From Caulobacteraceae bacterium (GTDB taxonomy: Bacteria > Pseudomonadota > Alphaproteobacteria > Caulobacterales > Caulobacteraceae): a stretch of DNA of 5,315 nucleotides. Positions 1-5,315 of this stretch are shown piece after piece (within the stretch, counting starts at the first letter, position 1; every line of letters starts with the position of its first letter). The notes under the pieces are model-generated. The model searched no databases, had not been told where the DNA came from, and saw only the letters and a program-made list of their open reading frames with translations. The position numbers were made by a program, and so were the translations under genes. The stretch is from the NCBI GenBank assembly GCA_020852035.1, contig JADZBR010000222.1, positions 1-5,315 on the forward strand, in the 5' to 3' direction.

Positions 1-615
1 GAGATCTACGAGATGCAGGTGCGCGCCATCATCGAGGCCGCCTGCGAGATCGCCGCCGCCGGCAAGGCCGCGCCGGTGCCGGAGATCATGCACCCGCTGG
101 TCGGCAAGGGCGAGGAGATGAAGTTCCTGCGCGCGCTCACCGACCGCACCGCCAAACAGGTGATGGAGGAGAAGGGCCAGACCATCGACTACCAGGTCGG
201 CACGATGATCGAACTGCCCCGCGCCGCCATCCGCGCCGGGGACCTGGCCGAGAACGCCGAGTTCTTCTCCTTCGGCACCAACGACCTGACCCAGACCACC
301 TTCGGCATCAGCCGCGACGATTCCGGGAGGTTCCTGCAGGTCTATCTGGACAAGGGCATCTACGAGCGCGACCCCTTCGTCAGCATCGATGTCGACGGGG
401 TGGGGGATCTGATCAAGCTTGCCGCCGAGCGGGGCAGGGCGGTGCGCCCGAAGGTCAAGCTCGGCATCTGCGGCGAGCATGGCGGCGATCCGGCCTCCAT
501 CGCCTTCTGCGAGAAGGCGGGCCTCGACTACGTCAGCTGCTCGGCCTTCCGCGTGCCGATCGCCCGGCTGGCGGCGGCGCAGTCGGCCATCGGCGAGCGC
601 GAAAAGGATCGCTGA
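1..615 (+). CDS. ppdK: Pyruvate phosphate dikinase, C-terminal part (5' end outside window)
   Basis: This is the last 204 residues of a cytoplasmic enzyme that interconverts pyruvate, ATP and phosphate with PEP, AMP and diphosphate. The reading frame is open from base 1, so the ATG at 13 is internal, not the start; the family is usually about 870-900 residues, so roughly 680 lie upstream. The visible part is the PEP/pyruvate-binding TIM-barrel domain. Conserved signatures are GTMIELPRAA (its Glu, at 211-213, corresponds to a metal ligand in Clostridium symbiosum PPDK), SFGTNDLTQ (Asn at 280-282) and GICGEHGGDP, whose Cys at 469-471 matches the catalytic acid/base Cys831. The C-terminal signature YVSCSAFRVPIARLAAAQ is also intact. 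These motifs favour PPDK over PEP synthase or PTS enzyme I, which share the fold. The stop is TGA at 613-615. No clear terminator follows, and the next gene is on the same strand 67 bases downstream. Nothing suggests decay. Confidence 0.97.
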   Translation, partial: EIYEMQVRAIIEAACEIAAAGKAAPVPEIMHPLVGKGEEMKFLRALTDRTAKQVMEEKGQTIDYQVGTMIELPRAAIRAGDLAENAEFFSFGTNDLTQTTFGISRDDSGRFLQVYLDKGIYERDPFVSIDVDGVGDLIKLAAERGRAVRPKVKLGICGEHGGDPASIAFCEKAGLDYVSCSAFRVPIARLAAAQSAIGEREKDR

Positions 616-682
616 GCGGCGGGCGCTTCCCGAGCGATCAGATCAAGCGCTAGGCTGGCCTTGGTCATCGTTGGGAGGCTCG
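616..682 (+). other. Short intergenic gap between ppdK and the kinase gene
   Basis: These 67 bases separate ppdK from the kinase gene. They hold a ribosome binding site at the 3' end and only weak alternative 4-bp hairpins (for example CGCT at 624-627 with AGCG at 633-636) with no T-tract, so no convincing intrinsic terminator is visible. A GCTA at 649-652 recalls part of the Caulobacter housekeeping -10 element, but no matching -35 lies at the expected distance. Read-through from ppdK and a separate weak promoter both remain possible. Confidence 0.5.
673..678 (+). promoter_or_regulatory. Ribosome binding site of the kinase gene
   Basis: GGGAGG lies 4 bases before the ATG at 683. It decides the start: the reading frame is open upstream to 419, but that extension overlaps ppdK, is low-complexity Arg/Ser/Ala-rich, and lacks family similarity. 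Confidence 0.7.
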
Positions 683-3058
683 ATGTCCGACCGGTCGCGA
701 GAACAGGCCGCGCTGCGGCTGTTTGAACTTATATCGGAAGCGCCGGAGGCGGCGCGTGAAGCCCAGCTCGCCGCGAGCGGGGCCGACGCGGCGGTGATCG
801 CCCGGGCCCGCGCCCTGCTCGAGGCCGACCGGCGCTCGGCGGGTATGTTCCTGACCGGCGCGGCCGCCGCCGGGGCCGATGTCGAGGACATTCCAGAGCG
901 CATCGGCAACTACCGCATCGCCGGCCTGGTCGGCCGTGGCGGCATGGGCGCGGTCTATCTGGGCGAGCGGGACGCCGGCGATTTCGAGCATCGGGTCGCG
1001 ATCAAGGTGGTGCGGCCCGGGCCGATGGCCGCGACCTTGCTGGATCGCTTCCGTAACGAACGGCGCATCCTCGCCGGCCTCGACCATCCCAATATCGCCC
1101 GGCTGTTCGACGGCGGCGAGACGGCGGACGGCTCGCCCTACTTCGTCATGGACTATGTCGAGGGGCGCCCGCTCTTCGCCGTGATCGAGCAGGAGACGCC
1201 GCCGCTGGCCGATCGGCTGCGCATGTTCACGCAGGTCTGCCGGGCCGTGGCCTATGCGCACCAGAAGCTGGTCGTGCACGGCGACATCACCCCCGCGAAC
1301 ATCCTGGTGCGCGCCGACGGCGAGGCCAAGCTGATCGACTTCGGCATCTCCCGGGTCGCCGATATCGAGCCCGTCGCCGCGGGTCCGGCGGTCAGGGACG
1401 GCCTTCACACCCACGCCTACGCCGCCCCGGAGCGGCGCGCCGGGGAGCCGGCGTCGACGACCGCGGACGTCTATGCGCTCGGGGCGGTGCTGCTGACCCT
1501 GGTCGGCGGCGACGGCGACGCCGAGCTTTCGGCGATCGCGGCCAGGGCCGCGGCGGAGGACCGCGCGGCGCGCTACGGCTCGGTCGCCGAGCTGATCGCC
1601 GATCTGGAACGGCGCGGGGCCGGGCTGCCGGTCGAGGCGATGCGGGGCGGACGGGGCTACCGGGCGCGCAAGCTGGTGCTGCGCCATCGCTGGCTCTTCG
1701 GCGCCATAGCCGCCGGTATGGTCGGCCTCGCCATCGCCCTGGCGCTGGTCGCCCAGGCCTATCGCCAGGCCGAGATCGCCCGCGCGGCCGAGGCGCGGCG
1801 GTTCAACGAGGTGCGCTCCCTGGCCGGGTTCATGCTGTTCGACCTGAACGGCCGGCTCGCCCGCGTGCCGGGCAATACGCTCGCCCGCGTCGAACTGGCC
1901 AAGGAGGCGCAGACCTATCTGTCCAGCCTGGCCGGCTCTCCGGGCGCGCCCGCCGCCCTCAGGCTGGAGACCGCGCGCGGGCTGGTGCAGCTGGCGCTGA
2001 TCCAGGGCGTCCCGCCCGACCCGAACCTGGGCGAGCGCGAACAGGCCCGAACCAACCTCGCCACCGCCGACCGGATTCTCGCCAGCCTGGCGGGCGAGGG
2101 CTTCGCCAACGCCGCGGTCGCCGTCGAGCGCGCCAAGGTGGCGGCCTATCGATCGGTGCTCCTCGCCCACCGCGACACCGACATTCCGGCGGCGACCAAG
2201 GCCCTGGCCGAGGGCGAACGGCATCTGGCGTCCGTGCCCGCCGAGGCTCGCGCGCCCGACTGGCACGAGGCGCGGCGCTGGCTGACCCGGGGGGAAGCCG
2301 AGGCCGCCGACCTGGCCGACGACATGCCTCTGCTGGCGCGCAAGGCCACGCAGCTGGAGCGCGAGATCGCCGCGCGACCGGCCGTCATGGGCCGATCGAT
2401 CGACGAAGACCGCGGCCTGGTGCTGCTCTATCGGGGCCTTTCGCAGCGCTACGCGGAGGACGCGCGACACGGCCTGCCGCAGCTGGAACAGGCGGGCGCC
2501 CGCTTCGATGCCCTGATCGGCCGCTACGGCGAGGATCCCCGCTTGCTCTACATCAAGGCTTTCAATGACTTCTCGGCCTTCGCCGCCGCGGCGACCGCTG
2601 GCGAGCAGGACGCCTCGTCGACCTATATCGCCAACGCCAAGGCCGCGGTCGACAAGCTGCGCACGATCGAGGCGAACGACGACATGCTGGCCAGCTTCGC
2701 CCAGAACATCGCCGAGGCCTACGCGCAGGATCTGTCCAATCGCGGCCGGCACGCCGAGGCCATCGCCACCCAGCGCCACCTGGTGACCGAGCGTGAGGCG
2801 ACCGTGGGGCCCGAACAGCGGCCCAGCGCAGTGGGCAATCTGGCGTGGAGCGAAATGATCCTGGGCCTCGTCGCCAAGAAGGCCGGCGACCGACCGCTGA
2901 CCTGCGAGAGCTGGCGCAAGGCCGAGGCGCGCTGGGCGTCGCTGGAGCGCCGGGGCGAGCTGATCGCCTTCCAGGCCGGATTCCTCCCGGGCCTGCGGGC
3001 GAACCTCAAGCACTGCGCGGCCGGCGCGCCCCTGAGCGTGTTCGGTCCCCTGCGCTGA
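683..3058 (+). CDS. Transmembrane Ser/Thr protein kinase with large periplasmic helical domain
   Basis: A 791-residue predicted membrane kinase. Residues 1-70 are a helical leader common in this family. The kinase domain covers about 77-315: glycine loop GRGGMG (84-89), VAIK with Lys108, helix C Glu126, catalytic loop HGDITPAN (199-206), DFG (219-221), APE (248-250), DVYALG (262-267) and RY (297-298). One hydrophobic segment (about 337-359) follows a basic stretch. Next comes FNEVR (374-378) and a mostly helical, TPR-like C-terminal domain, probably periplasmic, with two late cysteines (741, 778) that could pair. FNEVR followed by a LLFD/PGNT-type stretch is typical of kinases encoded beside TIGR02999-type ECF sigma factors. 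Two features are odd. HRD-x-K is replaced by HGD-I-T, so it is a non-RD kinase without the catalytic-loop lysine. The segment between DVYALG and RY is also about 40 residues shorter than I expect. The ATP-binding Lys, catalytic Asp201, Asn206 and DFG Asp219 remain, so phosphotransfer is plausible but not assured. The likely substrate is the convergent sigma factor, by inference. Confidence 0.95.
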   Translation: MSDRSREQAALRLFELISEAPEAAREAQLAASGADAAVIARARALLEADRRSAGMFLTGAAAAGADVEDIPERIGNYRIAGLVGRGGMGAVYLGERDAGDFEHRVAIKVVRPGPMAATLLDRFRNERRILAGLDHPNIARLFDGGETADGSPYFVMDYVEGRPLFAVIEQETPPLADRLRMFTQVCRAVAYAHQKLVVHGDITPANILVRADGEAKLIDFGISRVADIEPVAAGPAVRDGLHTHAYAAPERRAGEPASTTADVYALGAVLLTLVGGDGDAELSAIAARAAAEDRAARYGSVAELIADLERRGAGLPVEAMRGGRGYRARKLVLRHRWLFGAIAAGMVGLAIALALVAQAYRQAEIARAAEARRFNEVRSLAGFMLFDLNGRLARVPGNTLARVELAKEAQTYLSSLAGSPGAPAALRLETARGLVQLALIQGVPPDPNLGEREQARTNLATADRILASLAGEGFANAAVAVERAKVAAYRSVLLAHRDTDIPAATKALAEGERHLASVPAEARAPDWHEARRWLTRGEAEAADLADDMPLLARKATQLEREIAARPAVMGRSIDEDRGLVLLYRGLSQRYAEDARHGLPQLEQAGARFDALIGRYGEDPRLLYIKAFNDFSAFAAAATAGEQDASSTYIANAKAAVDKLRTIEANDDMLASFAQNIAEAYAQDLSNRGRHAEAIATQRHLVTEREATVGPEQRPSAVGNLAWSEMILGLVAKKAGDRPLTCESWRKAEARWASLERRGELIAFQAGFLPGLRANLKHCAAGAPLSVFGPLR

Positions 3059-3069
3059 CCGGGGGTCAG
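3055..3069. terminator. Inverted repeat spanning both converging stop codons
   Basis: CTGACC (3055-3060), GGG, then GGTCAG (3064-3069) form a perfect 6-bp stem with a 3-base loop. The left arm contains the kinase TGA (3056-3058) and the right arm contains the sigma-factor stop (TCA on + at 3066-3068). Its position between converging genes suits a shared bidirectional terminator, but no T-tract follows on either strand. It could instead be a transcript-stabilising hairpin, or partly a by-product of two TGA stops lying close together. Confidence 0.35.
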
Positions 3070-3647
3070 GCCGGGACGGCGTGCGCCGGCCGCGATTCCA
3101 GGCCCAGCTGGTCGATCAGCCAGGCGCGGGCCGCGCGCCAGCGGCGCTTGACGGTGATTTCCGAACACCCGAGCACCTCGGCCACGTCGCCGATGCTCAT
3201 ATTGCCGAAGTAGCGCATCTCCACGACCTGGGCGTGGCCTTCGTCGATCTCGGCCAACCGGCGCAACGCGGTTTCGACAAGCTCGAAATCGAACGGCTGC
3301 ACCCCCTCGATGCGGGTGGTCAGTTCCACCTTCACGTGCCGGCGCTTGTCGCGGCGGCGGTGGCGGATGTGGTCGATCAGCACCTGCCGCATCATGTGCG
3401 CCGCAAGCGCCAGGAAATGCGCCCGGTCGGCCAGCTGGATGCGGTCCAGCTGGATCAGCCGCATGACCGTGTCGTGGACCAGGTCTCCGGAGGAGAAGGA
3501 GACGCCCTTCTCGTAGCGCAGGAGGGCGGCGGCGGTCTTCTGCAGGTCCGGGTAGAATTCGTCGATCAGCCGGTCGCGCGCGACGGTGTCTCCACCGCGC
3601 CAGTGGCGAAACAGCGATGAAACATCTCCGATCGAGCCGTCACCCAT
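3066..3647 (-). CDS. ECF sigma factor of the TIGR02999 / ECF43-like, kinase-associated type
   Basis: A 193-residue extracytoplasmic-function RNA polymerase sigma factor. Sigma region 2 covers about residues 10-100, including AHFLALAAHMMRQVLIDHIR (77-96) followed by a basic run (RHRRRDKRR). Region 4 covers about 125-182, with the helix-turn-helix SIGDVAEVLGCSEITVKRRW (151-170). The start LFRHWRGGD and the region 4 pattern VVEMRYFG match TIGR02999-like sigma factors. The ATG at 3645-3647 is chosen because similarity begins right after it; the frame extends upstream to 3755, but those 36 residues look unrelated and contain no alternative GTG or TTG start. No clear Shine-Dalgarno sequence precedes 3647, so the exact start is less certain. 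Where ordinary ECF factors carry an acidic DAED-like motif in region 2.2, this one has SSGD (52-55) before LVHDT. No anti-sigma gene is visible. ECF43 members in Vibrio (EcfP with PknT) and Xanthomonas (EcfK with PknS) are activated by kinase phosphorylation in this area, which suggests the same here by inference. Confidence 0.93.
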   Translation of the reverse strand: MGDGSIGDVSSLFRHWRGGDTVARDRLIDEFYPDLQKTAAALLRYEKGVSFSSGDLVHDTVMRLIQLDRIQLADRAHFLALAAHMMRQVLIDHIRHRRRDKRRHVKVELTTRIEGVQPFDFELVETALRRLAEIDEGHAQVVEMRYFGNMSIGDVAEVLGCSEITVKRRWRAARAWLIDQLGLESRPAHAVPA

Positions 3648-3769
3648 GTGACGAGGATGGAGACAATCGCCGCCCGCTGTCGAGAATATTCGCGGCCGGG
3701 TGATCCGGTTTTCGGCGAAACGTCGCTTTTGCCCTCGGGAGCCTGTCGGTTCCATCCGGAGGGAACATC
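3648..3769. promoter_or_regulatory. Divergent intergenic region with two short palindromes
   Basis: These 122 bases lie between the divergent starts of the sigma factor and the RTX gene and must carry the promoters for both unless transcription enters from outside. The region is noticeably less GC-rich than the genes around it. It contains an imperfect 14-bp palindrome centred on GAATATTC (3681-3694) and a perfect 11-bp palindrome TTTCG-G-CGAAA (3710-3720). CTGTCG occurs twice on the + strand (3677-3682 and 3743-3748). On the minus strand, TATTCT at 3683-3688 is a weak -10-like hexamer about 35 bases before the sigma start, with no convincing -35 partner. I cannot assign a sigma-factor class or a repressor to these sites. 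Confidence 0.45.
3758..3763 (+). promoter_or_regulatory. Ribosome binding site of the RTX protein gene
   Basis: GGAGGG ends 6 bases before the ATG at 3770. This is a strong, well-spaced Shine-Dalgarno sequence and fixes the start of the protein. Confidence 0.85.
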
Positions 3770-5315
3770 ATGGCCACGACTCAACGTTGGGCGCTGCCGC
3801 TGCCGCTTTTTGTCCAGCCGGGCCAGAACATAGAGCTCGAAGACATTCTCGAGACGATGTTCGGCGCCGCGCCGGCCAACTGGAGCTACGTCTCGCTCTA
3901 CTATTTCGGCGAAGCCTATCAGACGGATTTGAACGGCGGCTATTGGCCGGGTCCGCAGGACAAGGTGCACAGCTGGATGTTCAACGGCGTCGACGTCGGC
4001 GAGCACGTCTTTTCGGCCGGGAAAGGCTCGCCCTACGTCGGCTCTCCGCAACAGGTCCTGCGCGCGGACTTCGACGACGCCGCGCTGGAGATCGGCAATG
4101 TGATCGGCCCGATGGCCTACATCGTGGGGCCGATTCAGGCGGACAACGCGGCGGTCACCAACCAGGCGGTCTATTCGGTGCTGGTGGTCAACCCGGATCT
4201 GAAGAGCCCGACCGCGGGGCTGCGCGCCCCGACGGCGGCCGAGATCGTCGCGTCCGCCTACCGCTTCGACGACTACTACGGCGCCCTGCGCGTCCCGGAC
4301 GATTGCACCTGGGTGGCGATGGCCCTCGCCGGGGCGGCGGGGGCGACCCTGGGTCAGAACGTGCAGAGCCTGGACCCCACCCAGAACGAGGAAAGCGGCT
4401 TCTGGCGGATCGCCTATCGCGGATCGGACCCCGATCAGGTGGCGGACTGGACGCGGCTGGCGCAGCCGGGAGACCTGGTGCGCATGGGCTGGGCCCCCGG
4501 CGACGGCTTTCACATGTTCACCGTCATCGAACAGCTCGGGCCCGGTTCCCTCAGGGTCTACGACAACAACAAGCCCGACCCGGGCGGGATCACGCTCGGC
4601 ATCCACGACGAGACCAACCTGGCCGGCAAGACGCACCCCGGCTCCATCACCATCTATCGGCTGACCACCGACAACCTCTATCTGATCCCCGGCTCGGCCG
4701 AGAACGACCGCGCGCCCGGCACGCAGTTCAACGACAAGATGGTCGGCGCCGCGGGGGCCGACTATCTCGCCGGCTGGATCGGTGACGACCTCCTGATCGG
4801 CGGGGCCGGGTCGGACACGCTCGACGGCGGCGACGGGGAGGATACGGCCCTGTTCGCCGGAGGAAGGGGCGATTTCGTCCTTTCCCAGACCTCCGGCGGC
4901 TGGACGGTCGCCGACAAGCGCGGCGGGGCGCCGGAAGGCTCGGACGCCTTGACCGGGGTGGAGGTGCTGAAGTTCAGCGACCAGACCATGATCCTTGGCC
5001 AGGTCTCGCACGAGACGCGGGCGGCCGCGGCGGTCGCCAACATCCTGCGCCTGGACCCGGCCGCGGCGGCCAACCAGGCGCTGGTCGCCAGCCTCGCCGC
5101 CGATCTGCAGGCCGGGCTTTCCACCGCCCAGGTGATCGACAAGGTCGTGCAGGCGGCTGACGGCTCCACCGCGGTGGCGGCGATGACCTACCAGTTCTTC
5201 GTGGGCTATGTGCCGAGCGGCGGCGGCTTCGACTACCTGGTCAGCCCGACGGGCCCCAACCCCAACAACATCAACTCGGCCTACTACCAGTTCTTCAGCC
5301 AGGAGAACCGCTACA
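3770..5315 (+). CDS. RTX surface/secreted protein with papain-like and RsaA-N-terminus-like modules (3' end outside window)
   Basis: The frame from ATG 3770 is open to the window edge (515 residues visible). No Sec signal peptide is seen: the protein starts MATTQRWALPLPLF without a basic-plus-hydrophobic leader, which fits type I secretion. Residues 1-150 are an aromatic-rich region I do not recognise. Residues about 155-300 show a papain-like pattern: DDCTWVAMAL with Cys179 at a helix start, QPGDLVRMGW (232-241), His248 in FHMFTVIEQL, and YDNN with Asp265. This resembles NlpC/P60 or CHAP-like amidases/peptidases, but the assignment is tentative. Residues 326-361 are four RTX nonapeptides, followed by a serralysin-type flank ending in GVEVLKFSD (396-404). 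Residues about 412-515 resemble the RsaA N-terminal domain: STAVA, TYQFF (473-477), DYLV and QENR (511-514). A role at the cell surface, perhaps on peptidoglycan or LPS, is inference. The divergent sigma factor is a candidate regulator. No secretion genes lie in the window. Confidence 0.92.
   Translation, partial: MATTQRWALPLPLFVQPGQNIELEDILETMFGAAPANWSYVSLYYFGEAYQTDLNGGYWPGPQDKVHSWMFNGVDVGEHVFSAGKGSPYVGSPQQVLRADFDDAALEIGNVIGPMAYIVGPIQADNAAVTNQAVYSVLVVNPDLKSPTAGLRAPTAAEIVASAYRFDDYYGALRVPDDCTWVAMALAGAAGATLGQNVQSLDPTQNEESGFWRIAYRGSDPDQVADWTRLAQPGDLVRMGWAPGDGFHMFTVIEQLGPGSLRVYDNNKPDPGGITLGIHDETNLAGKTHPGSITIYRLTTDNLYLIPGSAENDRAPGTQFNDKMVGAAGADYLAGWIGDDLLIGGAGSDTLDGGDGEDTALFAGGRGDFVLSQTSGGWTVADKRGGAPEGSDALTGVEVLKFSDQTMILGQVSHETRAAAAVANILRLDPAAAANQALVASLAADLQAGLSTAQVIDKVVQAADGSTAVAAMTYQFFVGYVPSGGGFDYLVSPTGPNPNNINSAYYQFFSQENRY
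4232..4669 (+). other. Candidate papain-like (NlpC/P60- or CHAP-like) domain within the RTX protein
   Basis: Residues 155-300 of the RTX protein. The possible nucleophile Cys179 is encoded at 4304-4306, His248 at 4511-4513 and Asp265 at 4562-4564. The order (Cys at the start of a small-residue helix, then PGDLV, then His opening a strand, then a strand ending in YDNN) is that of the NlpC/P60 and CHAP superfamily. Cys179 is the only cysteine in the visible 515 residues. I recall similar SLDPTQN/YRGSDP-type segments in other alphaproteobacterial RTX proteins, but know no assigned function. Confidence 0.45.
4745..4852 (+). repeat. Four RTX calcium-binding nonapeptide repeats
   Basis: Consecutive nine-residue units GAAGADYLA, GWIGDDLLI, GGAGSDTLD and GGDGEDTAL (residues 326-361) fit the GGxGxDxUx consensus; the second is degenerate (GWIGDD). 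RTX repeats fold into a calcium-bound parallel beta-roll outside the cell and mark type I secretion substrates. Four units is a short array. Confidence 0.9.
5003..5315 (+). other. RsaA-N-terminus-like module in the RTX protein (incomplete)
   Basis: Residues 412-515 are an Ala-rich helical stretch followed by TYQFF, PSGGGFDYLV, an NNINSAYY segment and QENR. From memory, the Caulobacter S-layer protein RsaA has a matching order near its N-terminus (TTAVA, TYQFF, PSAAGLDFLV, AYY, QENRF), in the domain that binds LPS O-antigen. The module is cut by the window end, so its full length and whether another RTX array follows cannot be seen. It may also match the broader DUF4214-type family. Confidence 0.65.

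Noticed and set aside
616..640. Possible intrinsic terminator after ppdK
   Set aside because: Only competing 4-bp stems are present and no T-tract follows.
419..682. N-terminal extension of the kinase gene back to 419
   Set aside because: The extension overlaps ppdK by almost 200 bases and reads as Arg/Ser/Ala low-complexity sequence. The ATG at 683 has a ribosome binding site.
665..3013. A 782-codon open frame on the minus strand opposite the kinase gene
   Set aside because: Its product is Arg/Gly/Gln/His-rich with no recognisable domain, and it lies antisense to a gene with intact kinase motifs. Long antisense open frames are a normal by-product of very high third-position GC.
3081..3620. 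A 179-codon plus-strand open frame opposite the sigma factor
   Set aside because: It is antisense to a gene with clear sigma region 2 and 4 motifs, and has no recognisable domain or ribosome binding site.
3648..3755. N-terminal extension of the sigma factor to an ATG at 3755
   Set aside because: The 36 extra residues do not resemble sigma factors, no ribosome binding site precedes that ATG, and the extension would consume nearly all of the divergent promoter region.
3700..4785. A 361-codon plus-strand open frame overlapping the RTX gene in another frame
   Set aside because: It translates into Arg/Gly-rich low-complexity sequence and ends inside the RTX array. The frame from 3770 has clear domains and stays open to the window end.
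3566..5011. A 481-codon open frame on the minus strand opposite the RTX gene and the divergent promoter region
   Set aside because: It has no family signature and covers the intergenic region. The plus-strand frame carries RTX repeats and a strong ribosome binding site.
1..5315. CRISPR arrays, tRNA or rRNA genes, insertion sequences, attachment sites
   Set aside because: Reading both strands shows no regularly spaced repeats, tRNA-like cloverleaf, rRNA segment, transposase motif or terminal inverted repeats. Apart from short gaps the window is fully coding.

Overview
The window is GC-rich, densely coded bacterial chromosome. It most likely comes from an alphaproteobacterium of the Caulobacterales (Caulobacter, Phenylobacterium or Brevundimonas type). 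The reasons are strong GC bias at third codon positions, a pyruvate phosphate dikinase, a TIGR02999-like ECF sigma factor paired with a transmembrane Ser/Thr kinase, and a C-terminal module that resembles the N-terminal surface-anchoring domain of the Caulobacter S-layer protein RsaA. The taxonomic call is inference from gene content, not from a marker gene.

Layout: (1) 1-615, + strand, the C-terminal end of pyruvate phosphate dikinase (ppdK), cut by the window start. (2) A 67-base gap, then 683-3058, + strand, a 791-residue single-pass membrane Ser/Thr kinase with a large, helical, probably periplasmic C-terminal domain. (3) 3066-3647, - strand, an ECF sigma factor converging on the kinase gene. 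Only 7 bases separate the two stop codons, and a perfect inverted repeat spans both of them. (4) A 122-base divergent intergenic region with two short palindromes. (5) 3770 to the window end, + strand, the first 515 residues of a large secreted protein. It has an N-terminal region with a possible papain-like (NlpC/P60- or CHAP-like) Cys-His-Asp site, four RTX calcium-binding nonapeptides, and an RsaA-N-terminus-like module still running at the window edge.

How the parts may work together: sigma factors of the ECF43 type are known in Vibrio and Xanthomonas to be switched on by phosphorylation from a neighbouring Ser/Thr kinase instead of by release from an anti-sigma factor. The sigma factor here lacks the acidic DAED-type motif of region 2.2 and has SSGD there, which fits that scheme. 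The working model is an envelope-sensing kinase that phosphorylates the sigma factor, which then drives a regulon possibly including the divergent RTX/surface protein. The kinase is itself unusual: its catalytic loop reads HGDIT instead of HRDLK, and its C-lobe is shortened by roughly 40 residues. The kinase-sigma link and the control of the RTX gene are inferred from gene order and motifs only. ppdK looks like an unrelated metabolic neighbour.
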